A stretch of 64,000 nucleotides of DNA from Microvirga puerhi (GTDB taxonomy: Bacteria > Pseudomonadota > Alphaproteobacteria > Rhizobiales > Beijerinckiaceae): positions 62,001 to 126,000 of the forward strand of contig NZ_JAIRBM010000004.1 of the NCBI RefSeq assembly GCF_020089865.1, given 5' to 3'. Both the position numbers and the translations under genes were made by a program. Below the pieces are notes generated by a model. That model was not told where the DNA came from. It searched no databases and saw only the letters and a program-made list of their open reading frames with translations. The number at the start of each line of letters is the position of its first letter. The first letter of the stretch is position 1. Positions 55,407-64,000 of the stretch are shown piece after piece.

Positions 55407-56714
55407 TTGCTCGAACTGGTCATCGCTTTCGTTCTCATCGTCCTTAACGGCGTTTTTGCGCTTTCAGAACTCGCCCTCGTCTCCGCCCGCCGGGCTCGGC
55501 TTAAAACCCTTGCCGACCAGGGCCGCTCAGGTGCCACCACGGCCCTGGCACTCATGGAGGATTCGGGCCACTTCCTGTCCACGGTCCAGATCGGCATCAC
55601 CCTCGTGGGCATCCTGGCCGGCGCCTTCTCCGGCGCGGCGCTTGGAAGCCGGTTGACCGAGATCCTTGGCGCCAACGGCGTGCCGCCGGGCGCGGCAGAG
55701 CCCCTTGGCTACGGCATCGTCATCGGCCTCATCACCTATTTCTCGATCGTCGTCGGCGAGTTAGTGCCCAAGCAGTTCGCCCTACGGAATCCGGAGAGCA
55801 TCGCCTGCCTCGTCGCTCCGCTGATGATGCTCGTTTCAAAGATCGCGGCCCCGGCGGTCTGGCTGCTCAATGCCTCGACACGCCTGATCTTCCGCCTCCT
55901 CGGATCGAGCGCGGAAGGCGAGAACACCGTCACCGAAGAAGAAATCAAGATGCTCGTCGGCGAGGCCGAGAGCGCCGGCGTCATCGAAGAGGAAGAGCGG
56001 CGCATGATCGGCGGCGTTCTGCGCCTGGGCGACCGGATGGCCCGTGCCCTGATGACGCCCCGCACCGACGTGGACTGGATCGATCTGGATGACGAACCGG
56101 AGGCCATCCGCGAGACGCTCATGACGACCCCGCATTCCCGCCTGCCGGTGAGCGAGGGCAACTCCGACAACATGATCGGCGTCGTCGAATCGCGGGAACT
56201 GCTCGCGGCGATCCTGGCCGGCGAAGAGCTCGACATCCGCAAGCATGTGAAGACGACGCCCGTCATTCCGGACACGCTCGACGCCCTGGACGCTCTGACA
56301 GTGCTCCGGGATTCGCCGGTGCCGATGGCCCTGGTCCATGACGAATACGGCCATTTCGAAGGTGTCGTGACCCCCGCGGATGCCCTTGAGGCAATCGTCG
56401 GCGCCTTCCGTTCGGACGCGGAAGCCCCTGAGCCCAACGCCGTGCGCCGGGACGACGGCTCCTGGCTCCTGTCCGGCTCCATGCCGGTCGACGAGATGGC
56501 GGACGTCCTCTCCATCCCCCTCCCCGAGAACCGTAGCTATCATACGGTCGGCGGCCTGGTGATCAGCGAGATCCAGCACCTGCCGAATACGGGGGAACAT
56601 GTGGACGCCTTCGGCTGGCGTTTCGAGGTCGTGGACCTCGACGGCCGCCGCATCGACAAGGTGCTTGCTATTCCTCTGAGCCAGCGCGCGGGAGTTACGG
56701 CACCGCTTCCTTAG
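55407..56714 (+). CDS. CNNM-CBS-CorC_HlyC domain membrane protein (hemolysin-type transporter)
   Basis: This 435-residue inner-membrane protein has an N-terminal CNNM domain with about four helices (residues 1-180), including LNGVFALSELALVSARRARL, the conserved VQIGITLVGILAGAFSGAAL and IVVGELVPKQFALRNPESIA. Two CBS domains (about 205-325) begin near MARALMTPRTDVDWIDLDDE. A C-terminal CorC/HlyC domain (about 345-425) carries MPVDEMADVLSIPLP. The family is linked to magnesium/cobalt efflux or homeostasis; haemolysin is a historical name. The frame opens with TTG (55407) and no ATG is near, so the start is uncertain. Confidence 0.9.
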   Translation: MLELVIAFVLIVLNGVFALSELALVSARRARLKTLADQGRSGATTALALMEDSGHFLSTVQIGITLVGILAGAFSGAALGSRLTEILGANGVPPGAAEPLGYGIVIGLITYFSIVVGELVPKQFALRNPESIACLVAPLMMLVSKIAAPAVWLLNASTRLIFRLLGSSAEGENTVTEEEIKMLVGEAESAGVIEEEERRMIGGVLRLGDRMARALMTPRTDVDWIDLDDEPEAIRETLMTTPHSRLPVSEGNSDNMIGVVESRELLAAILAGEELDIRKHVKTTPVIPDTLDALDALTVLRDSPVPMALVHDEYGHFEGVVTPADALEAIVGAFRSDAEAPEPNAVRRDDGSWLLSGSMPVDEMADVLSIPLPENRSYHTVGGLVISEIQHLPNTGEHVDAFGWRFEVVDLDGRRIDKVLAIPLSQRAGVTAPLP

Positions 56715-56777
56715 TGAAGCCAGATGAGGGTGGGAGTTCGCATCGCACTGCTGAGAACAGTTCCGCGCTCTTAAGGG

Positions 56778-57227
56778 TCATTCAGTGAAACGCTTGGCCA
56801 GGAAGGCACGGCGGTGTCCCTGAGCGCTCTCCCCCGGCTTGTTCGCCAAAACTCCAAAGGGCTCATATCCGAGCCGAGCATAGAACCGCTCTGCCCGTGC
56901 GCTGGACGTGTCGAGCCATGCTCCATGGCAATCGCGGGAACGGGCGATGGACTCCGCTTCCGCCATCAAGCGCGCGCCAATTCCTTGGCCGCGCCATTCC
57001 TCGGACACCCAGAGCATCTTCACCAGAAGCCAGCCATAGGACGTCGAGCCGACCAGCCCACCGATCATCGTTCCTCCCGCATTCCGCGCCAAGAGTGTAA
57101 GCGGCCTCCCGTCGCTCGGGGGAACGTTCTTCCGAAGTGCCTCCAGAAGCTTCGCCTCAACCTCTTCCGCGATCGTTCCGGCGGGGTCATCTTCGACGGC
57201 AATGGCAACGGATTCACAATCGGACAT
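56778..57227 (-). CDS. GNAT-family N-acetyltransferase
   Basis: This 149-residue acetyl-CoA-dependent transferase has the GNAT core: strands leading into LLVKMLWVSEEWRGQGIGAR (with the pyrophosphate-binding R/Q-x-x-G-x-G/A loop), then LMAEAESIARSRDCHGAWLD, and the C-terminal ARAERFYARLGYEPFGVL. Substrate unknown; relatives acetylate small molecules, antibiotics or protein N-termini. It is divergent from luxR (about 150 bases) and convergent with the CNNM gene. Confidence 0.88.
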   Translation of the reverse strand: MSDCESVAIAVEDDPAGTIAEEVEAKLLEALRKNVPPSDGRPLTLLARNAGGTMIGGLVGSTSYGWLLVKMLWVSEEWRGQGIGARLMAEAESIARSRDCHGAWLDTSSARAERFYARLGYEPFGVLANKPGESAQGHRRAFLAKRFTE

Positions 57228-57379
57228 GCTTCCTCACCCTAGCTGATTGGCATGCTACGGTACGGAAGGGACCGGCGCCGACCTCTCGGGTCATAGCCAT
57301 AGCACAGCAGCTGGTCTCCTAGTGGTTAGATTGACGGGCGGAAGCCCTTGTAAAACATTGTTTCAAAGAGAACGGAACA

Positions 57380-58111
57380 ATGTCACGCAAATCCCTCGAT
57401 CAGACCATTGAACTCATCCGCCGTCTTGATCGGGCGAGAAGCCCGGTAGAGATATGCGGCCTCCTGCTGCCCATCCTGGGGCGGTTCGGCGCGGATCATG
57501 TCTTTGCCGGGCTCATCCCCAACCCTGGCAGCAGCCGCCAGCAGCAACTTTCCAACGTCATCCTCGACTATTGGCCGAAGGAATGGACTCACCGCTACTT
57601 CAGCCATGGCTACATCGCCAGCGATCCGGCCATCCGGAGCGTCTCAACGCTGCCGACCCCCTTTTTCTGGAACGAGCTCGAGCCCCTCTATCGTGATCGC
57701 CCGGAAGCGCGCCGGGTCATGCAGGAAGCGTCGGATTTCAAGCTCAAGTCGGGTTTCACGATACCACTTGCGACCCTTGAGGGAGATGTCGCCGGCTTTT
57801 CCATCGCTGGTGAGTATCTGGACATCTCGCCCGACGAGCGCGGCATGCTGACTCTCGTCGCGACCTATGCTCTCGGACGCGCGATCCTGATCCAGGAGAG
57901 CGCCGCGCAACCGAGCGCCGTTCTCTCGCCCCGGGAGCGCGAGGCTCTCCAATGGGCCGCCGAGGGCAAGTCCGAGTGGGAGATCGGAGAGCTGATGGGC
58001 ATCAGCGAGCATGGCGTCGACAAGCACATGCGCGCGGCACGCCTCAAGCTCGGAACCACCAGTCGTACCCACGCCGTTGCCGAGGCTATCCGTATGGGCC
58101 TCATCAACTAG
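57380..58111 (+). CDS. LuxR-family quorum-sensing regulator
   Basis: This is a 243-residue transcription factor. The N-terminal autoinducer-binding domain (about 15-165) holds the usual acyl-homoserine-lactone contacts in DYWPKEWTHRYFSHGYIASD (Trp, Tyr, Asp) and TPFFWNELEP. The C-terminal LuxR HTH (about 178-240) reads LSPREREALQWAAEGKSEWE then HGVDKHMRAARLKLG. It lies directly upstream of luxI on the same strand, the common luxR-luxI order in Rhizobiales. AACGGAACA before the ATG is a weak Shine-Dalgarno. It should bind the signal made by the next gene. Confidence 0.94.
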   Translation: MSRKSLDQTIELIRRLDRARSPVEICGLLLPILGRFGADHVFAGLIPNPGSSRQQQLSNVILDYWPKEWTHRYFSHGYIASDPAIRSVSTLPTPFFWNELEPLYRDRPEARRVMQEASDFKLKSGFTIPLATLEGDVAGFSIAGEYLDISPDERGMLTLVATYALGRAILIQESAAQPSAVLSPREREALQWAAEGKSEWEIGELMGISEHGVDKHMRAARLKLGTTSRTHAVAEAIRMGLIN

Positions 58112-58113
58112 AG

Positions 58114-58131
58114 AGTACGCGAGCGCGTACT
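58114..58131. promoter_or_regulatory. Perfect 18-bp palindrome AGTACGCGAGCGCGTACT, likely lux box
   Basis: Two 8-bp arms with a 2-base centre lie 2 bases after the luxR stop and 55 bases before the luxI start. Length, symmetry and position match a lux box bound by the LuxR protein to drive luxI autoinduction. No T-run follows, so it is not a good terminator. Confidence 0.7.
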
Positions 58132-58186
58132 TATCCCTCCTGTGCGGATCGGCAGAATGTCAGTCCTCAAACCCACAGGAGGGAAC

Positions 58187-58819
58187 ATGATTCACATCGT
58201 GACGCCTGAGAATCAGCATCTGTTTCGAGACGAGATGGAGCAAGCCTATCGTCTGAGGCACCGTGTTTTCGTCGACGAAATGAAGTGGACCGACCTGGCG
58301 AGGGAGGACGGGCGCGAGATCGATCAGTTCGACAACGCGCATGCCGTGCACATGCTCTACATCGCCGATGGGCAGGTCCTGGGCTATCAGCGCATGCTGC
58401 CGTCCACCCGTCCCCATCTCCTTTCGGACGTGCTGCCTCAACTATGCGAAGGCGAAAGACCGGTGGGGCCTCATATCTGGGAATGGACCCGATACTGCGT
58501 CGCTCCCGGTCATCGGGAACGCGGGAGAGCGCTTAGCCCCGTCGCCAACGCGCTTCTATCGGGAATCGTGGAGTGGGGCCTCGCCAGCGGTATTTCCACC
58601 ATCATCATCGAGATGAATCCCCTATGGTTGCTCCGTCTCGTCCAACTGTACTTCCGAACGACGCCTCTCGGCCTGCCGCAGAAGGTCGGCGATGAGGATG
58701 TTCTGGCGGTCACCGCCTCTTTTGATCGGCGCACCCTTCTTCGGCTTCAGGAAATGCGCGGGAACAATCTGCGCGTGCTGGCAGAGCCGGAGCCGACCGT
58801 CCGGCGCCTTGCGGGGTAA
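58187..58819 (+). CDS. Acyl-homoserine-lactone synthase (LuxI family)
   Basis: This 210-residue enzyme makes N-acyl-homoserine lactones from SAM and acyl-ACP. Invariant LuxI residues are present: RLRHRVFVDEMKWTD (Arg, Phe, Trp), EIDQFDNAHAVHML (Asp pair), GYQRMLPSTRPHLL (Arg) and WEWTRYCV (Glu, Arg). GGAGGG (58178-58183) fixes the start at 58187 rather than the open frame start at 58142. The acyl chain cannot be read from the sequence. A small ORF begins 3 bases after its stop. Confidence 0.95.
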   Translation: MIHIVTPENQHLFRDEMEQAYRLRHRVFVDEMKWTDLAREDGREIDQFDNAHAVHMLYIADGQVLGYQRMLPSTRPHLLSDVLPQLCEGERPVGPHIWEWTRYCVAPGHRERGRALSPVANALLSGIVEWGLASGISTIIIEMNPLWLLRLVQLYFRTTPLGLPQKVGDEDVLAVTASFDRRTLLRLQEMRGNNLRVLAEPEPTVRRLAG

Positions 58820-58821
58820 TC

Positions 58822-59055
58822 ATGACCAAAGCTGTTTTGAACCTGACATTCGAGGAGGAGTTCATGGTCCTCCTTTTCTGGGCCTATGGCAAAGACCTCG
58901 AGGCGAAGCTGGGAGCTGAGAGAATACGGGCGATTCCCGGTCTCACGAAAGCTATCGAAGCAATCTCGCCCCTGCCCTCAGCCATCGGATGGGGCGACAA
59001 ACCCCTCACGGTGAAGAGGGGTGGGCAGCGGCGGAATCCTGAGCAGCGGCTTTAG
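58822..59055 (+). CDS. Small ORF translationally coupled to luxI
   Basis: This 77-residue protein starts [20 protein letters not shown]; its ATG follows the luxI stop by two bases. It contains a hydrophobic-acidic N-terminal segment, a helix-prone middle and a basic tail ([13 protein letters not shown]). I recognise no family. Its tight spacing suggests reinitiation after luxI and so a role in signal production, modification or response (inference). The last 50 bases overlap the 3' end of the convergent XRE gene, which constrains its C-terminus. Confidence 0.6.
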   Translation: MTKAVLNLTFEEEFMVLLFWAYGKDLEAKLGAERIRAIPGLTKAIEAISPLPSAIGWGDKPLTVKRGGQRRNPEQRL

Positions 59056-59443
59056 CAAGATCAACGATGGCCCGGCGCATGGCCGGGCTGTCGATTCTGC
59101 GGAACGCCTGGGCCAGCTCGACGCCTTCCCGGCTGAAGAGGAATTCGTGAACGTCCTGCGAAGCCGCGTCTTCGGTCACGACACCTGTGGTCGCGAAGAA
59201 TGCGGCGACCGGGACCCCCAGGGCTATCGCGATCTGCTGCAGGCGGCTGGCACCGACTCGGTTGGCGCCCTTTTCATACTTCTGGATTTGCTGAAACGTG
59301 ATCCCGAGGAGTTCGCCAAGGCGCTCCTGGCTCATGCCGATCGCGATTCGCCGATCGCGTATTCGCATTCCAACCGCCCTGTCGACGGGACCGGCAGATT
59401 TCTTCGACACGAGCCTTTCCTCCGGCACGGTACAACGTTGCAT
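59006..59443 (-). CDS. XRE-family transcriptional regulator
   Basis: This 145-residue DNA-binding protein has a Cro/C1-type HTH at about residues 25-85 ([20 protein letters not shown], then [20 protein letters not shown] and [17 protein letters not shown]). This form is widespread in alphaproteobacteria. The C-terminal helical region ([20 protein letters not shown]) is also typical of this small group. Its target is unknown. It is convergent with and overlaps the luxI-coupled small ORF by 50 bases, so transcription of one could affect the other. Confidence 0.9.
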   Translation of the reverse strand: MQRCTVPEERLVSKKSAGPVDRAVGMRIRDRRIAIGMSQERLGELLGITFQQIQKYEKGANRVGASRLQQIAIALGVPVAAFFATTGVVTEDAASQDVHEFLFSREGVELAQAFRRIDSPAMRRAIVDLAKAAAQDSAAAHPSSP

Positions 59444-59561
59444 TGATCTAGACGGTCACGTGAAAAAGGCAACATAGTTCTCAATGATTCATTGCCGAGA
59501 AGTGCGCTGCCACTCCTGTTCCGGGCGAAATTCGCTTCACCGGACAAGGTCTCTCCACAAT

Positions 59562-59586
59562 AAAATGCCCCGCCGAAGCGGGGCAT
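59562..59586 (-). terminator. Intrinsic terminator for the small gene at 59625-59807
   Basis: Read on the minus strand, the stem ATGCCCCGC / GCGGGGCAT with loop TTCG is followed by TTTATTG. It lies 39 bases after the stop of the 60-residue ORF, supporting that ORF as a real gene. Confidence 0.88.
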
Positions 59587-59624
59587 CAGAATGGATTATG
59601 ATCTGTTGAAACCGTCGGGGCGCT

Positions 59625-59807
59625 CTACTTCGCCGGAACGGTCTCCTTCACGGGCGTCGGACTGGGGGTAGCCTTCCGGGCGACCTCGTCGGCTTCCTGA
59701 CGGAGTTTGTCGACGACTTCGGTCCGTTTGGCCTCGCGCTCCTTTTGGCGCTCAGCCTCGGCCTTCATCTTGGCGTCGGATTCGGATGAGTAGCGGGAAT
59801 AGCACAT
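59625..59807 (-). CDS. Small charged hypothetical protein
   Basis: This 60-residue protein (MCYSRYSSESDAKMKAEAER start) is very rich in Lys, Glu, Arg and Ala, probably one long helix to residue 47, then a Pro/Thr-rich tail (SPTPVKETVPAK). No family recognised. Support comes from a good terminator downstream and from GAGGG at suitable spacing before the ATG. It may be a DNA- or membrane-associated small protein, but nothing shows this. Confidence 0.6.
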   Translation of the reverse strand: MCYSRYSSESDAKMKAEAERQKEREAKRTEVVDKLRQEADEVARKATPSPTPVKETVPAK

Positions 59808-59912
59808 GGCATCCTCCCTCCATGGACCATGAAGGAAACGCGCTTCGAGGATGGCGAGTTCCGGTCGAAATCCATGCGATTTTCCGCTAGGGTCCGCTTG
59901 AGTCCCGCTGCG

Positions 59913-60503
59913 TCAGCCTCGCTTGCGGCGAGGGGTGGCAGCGCCATTGCCGCCGAGGCCGACTTCGATTTCGAACGCGTTCGCATCCGCAGCCGGGACG
60001 ACGATTCCTTCCTCGATCACGGCGAAGGTTCCTTGCGTATCGCCAGCCGGAATCGCCACACTCATCCGCTTGGAGCGATTGGCAATGACGGTATCGCCCC
60101 GTTTCACGATAATCTGCACCGGCACATCGTACCGCCCCGGCGCTCCGCTCGCGCCGAGAAGAGCCCGGCCTTCGACGCCCACCTTCACCACTGTCGATCC
60201 ATCCGGCTGACCGGCGCATTCACGGGCCAGGTTGCCGATGGAGATCTGGCTGCGCAGGCCACTGCTCTCACCGACGCGGCCGCCGGCAAAAGCCTGAATC
60301 GCGGAGCCGCCCTCCATGATATCGACAGGCGGGCAATAGACATCCTCGAGCACTTTCTTCTGGGCGGGAGGCACCGTCGTGCCGGCGAAAAGCACCATGT
60401 TGCCGAGAGACGATCCGCCCTCGCCTGGTGCACCGCAGCCGGTCAGAGCCGAAAAGCCCAGCACTGCAAGGGCCAAGCCCGCCTTCGCGTTCGATCCGCT
60501 CAT
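59913..60503 (-). CDS. Lipoprotein, hypothetical
   Basis: This 196-residue protein starts MSGSNAKAGLALAVLGFSAL and has a lipobox LTGC at about residues 20-23, so it is exported and lipidated. The rest shows a beta-rich domain with VKVGVEGRALLGASGAPGRY, VPVQIIVKRGDTVIANRSKR and FAVIEEGIVVPAADANAFEI. The family is not recognised with certainty. ATG 60503 is chosen for the signal peptide; the frame stays open upstream to 61037 only because it runs through the IalB gene in another frame. It follows the IalB gene by 35 bases and is probably co-transcribed with it. Confidence 0.8.
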   Translation of the reverse strand: MSGSNAKAGLALAVLGFSALTGCGAPGEGGSSLGNMVLFAGTTVPPAQKKVLEDVYCPPVDIMEGGSAIQAFAGGRVGESSGLRSQISIGNLARECAGQPDGSTVVKVGVEGRALLGASGAPGRYDVPVQIIVKRGDTVIANRSKRMSVAIPAGDTQGTFAVIEEGIVVPAADANAFEIEVGLGGNGAATPRRKRG

Positions 60504-60538
60504 GATGATATCCCCCACCGTCCCTCGTTTGGCTGCTC

Positions 60539-61045
60539 TTACGGCAGCGCGTCGAACCCGGCCGCAAATCCGTTCAGCGACACGGGAATGCCGATGCCCT
60601 CCTCGGGCGTCTGGAACACGATGAAGGTGGCTGTCTGCCCGGTCTTCATCTGGTTCACGAGATTGTCCTCCATGACCACCTCGGCGACGCATCCCGTCGA
60701 CAGGCAGCGCACGAAGCCTGCTCGGCCGATATCGGTCTGGTCGATCTTGAGGCCGAGCCCGGACGGCAACAGAATACCGAGCGGGGCGACCACGCGAAGC
60801 AGCCGGCTCTTCGCATCGGCGGTTTTCAACACAATTATCACGAGCGTCACGTTGGGACGATCTTCGGCCGCCACATTCTGCACCAGAGCGCATTGCTCGC
60901 TGCTGGCACCGGCCGGCGTTTCGCACCGCATCTGCCAGTCGCCGAAGGTATTCTTGACCATGCCCTGGGCCTGAGCGCCATCCGCATAGGCCGCGCCGAG
61001 CAAGGCAAGGACAGCGGCCGTTGCGCGACCAATCCAACGAGACAT
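60539..61045 (-). CDS. Invasion-associated locus B (IalB) family protein
   Basis: This 168-residue exported protein has a signal peptide (MSRWIGRATAAVLALLGAAY, cleavage about residue 26). The mature protein contains NTFGDWQMRCETPAGASSEQ, CALVQNVAAEDRPNVTLVII, the paired cysteines of GFVRCLSTGCVAEVVMEDNL and PVSLNGFAAGFDALP. These are the IalB family landmarks, including the final GF-x-A-x-D-A-L. In Bartonella IalB affects erythrocyte entry; in free-living Rhizobiales the role is unknown. ATG 61045 is selected because the signal peptide begins there. It is the first gene of a two-gene unit with the lipoprotein. Confidence 0.92.
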   Translation of the reverse strand: MSRWIGRATAAVLALLGAAYADGAQAQGMVKNTFGDWQMRCETPAGASSEQCALVQNVAAEDRPNVTLVIIVLKTADAKSRLLRVVAPLGILLPSGLGLKIDQTDIGRAGFVRCLSTGCVAEVVMEDNLVNQMKTGQTATFIVFQTPEEGIGIPVSLNGFAAGFDALP

Positions 61046-61371
61046 GCTCACGGGCACCTCCGTTCTCGAATCCATCATGCAGGGGCGGCCAAGCCGCGCC
61101 ATTCGGAAGGCCGTTGGGACCATGCCGAGGGCGTGGATGTCAAGCGAGAGGATCCCTCACGAGGCGATATTGAGTCACGGAATTTAGGTTTTGGCGGTTA
61201 TGACGCACAAATTGCGACGCTTGAGCCGTTGCGCTCCTGCCCATCCTGTGGTCATAGACGCTGGATCAAAGGTGATGGCGCAGGCCGGGCACCGCATTTT
61301 GCACGCCCACGCCCTCCCCGATGCACTTCGTGGCCTCCTGGCCATTACATCTTAGGAGCTTTGGAAGACCG

Positions 61372-63877
<2,506 letters not shown>

Positions 63878-63890
63878 GAAATACTGGGCT

Positions 63891-63910
63891 GGGCGGTCCA
63901 CGGACCGCCC
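63891..63910 (+). other. Hairpin after ctaD
   Basis: The stem GGGCGGTCC / GGACCGCCC lies 13 bases after the ctaD stop. It has no T-run. It may be a processing or partial termination site that lowers downstream expression relative to ctaD. Confidence 0.55.
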
Positions 63911-63960
63911 GCTCCTCCCCCGAGGGCTTGAACCCAAGCCTTCCGGCGAGGAGTTGATAT

Positions 63961-63991
63961 CGAAGGTCCCTGGGCTCGGCCCCGACCTTCG
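63961..63991 (+). other. Second hairpin near the right edge
   Basis: CGAAGGTC and GACCTTCG pair around an inner GGGC-TCG-GCCC stem, 50 bases after the first hairpin. No gene start is visible in 63878-64000. It could be an attenuator-like or leader structure for the next gene, but the window ends here. Confidence 0.45.
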
Positions 63992-64000
63992 AGAGATCGT

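Noticed and set aside
59913..61037. 374-codon open frame reading through the IalB gene
   Set aside because: Only the part from 60503 onward has a signal peptide, lipobox and protein-like sequence. The upstream part is Arg-rich out-of-frame IalB sequence.
61046..61371. Possible promoter elements before coxB (TTGAGT near 61170 and others)
   Set aside because: No pair of -35/-10 elements with acceptable spacing was found. The gap must contain the operon promoter but I cannot place it.

Overview
The window is a piece of a high-GC alphaproteobacterial chromosome, most likely order Hyphomicrobiales (Rhizobiales) and probably the Microvirga/Methylobacteriaceae neighbourhood. That placement is an inference. 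It rests on a SAM-II riboswitch, a split F0 operon with paired b and b' subunits, a CcrM-type GANTC methylase, an IalB-family protein, a GTTC-N7-GTTC LexA motif, two-subunit GcvP and RTX proteins of the Microvirga/Methylobacterium style. I see no rRNA, tRNA, CRISPR, prophage or insertion sequence. Most of the window is core chromosome with small accessory islands.

Layout. 1-14.2 kb: accessory and surface/signalling genes (an edge-truncated gene, an MFS transporter, a serralysin-like RTX metalloprotease, a SleB-type cell wall hydrolase, an XRE/MmyB regulator, a four-PAS hybrid histidine kinase, a GFA protein, pyruvate phosphate dikinase and a frameshifted RTX protein). 14.3-27.7 kb: an L,D-transpeptidase, glyS/glyQ, an S49 peptidase, a tRNA-methyltransferase-like gene, DUF2007, polyprenyl synthase, a SAM-II-controlled metQ, ispE, a TPR protein and ETF-ubiquinone oxidoreductase. 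27.8-41.8 kb: a HigB-like ORF overlapping a HigA antitoxin fused to a membrane-anchored peptidoglycan glycosyltransferase, then ogt, a uracil-DNA glycosylase, a zinc protease, moaB, a radical-SAM gene with two overlapping LexA-type boxes, rnhB, ccrM, a phosphoesterase, a LysR regulator, an SDR, mutY, a DciA-like gene and a DsbA-like gene. 41.8-48.9 kb: smc, the F0 ATP synthase operon atpI-atpB-atpE-atpF'-atpF, and a HAD phosphatase. 48.9-55.3 kb: a 146-bp palindromic mobile-type repeat, a fused MNT-HEPN protein, and the glycine cleavage operon gcvT-gcvH-osmC-gcvPA-gcvPB behind a tandem glycine riboswitch. 55.4-64 kb: a CNNM/CBS transporter, a GNAT, a luxR-luxI quorum-sensing pair with a perfect 18-bp palindrome and a small ORF behind luxI, an XRE regulator, a lipoprotein, an IalB protein, and coxB-ctaD of the aa3-type cytochrome oxidase.

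The most unusual object is at 27.9-29.3 kb. An ORF with a HigB-type N-terminus but no recognisable HigB catalytic tail overlaps a gene coding for a HigA/XRE domain, one transmembrane helix and a complete GT51 transglycosylase domain. A perfect 14-bp palindrome lies just upstream. The arrangement suggests that a toxin-antitoxin operon was converted into a membrane-tethered regulator or cell-wall enzyme. Second-tier signals are the tandem LexA boxes before the photoproduct-lyase-like radical-SAM gene, the G7-tract frameshift in the RTX gene, a promoter-hairpin-SAM-II leader, and the luxI-coupled small ORF.
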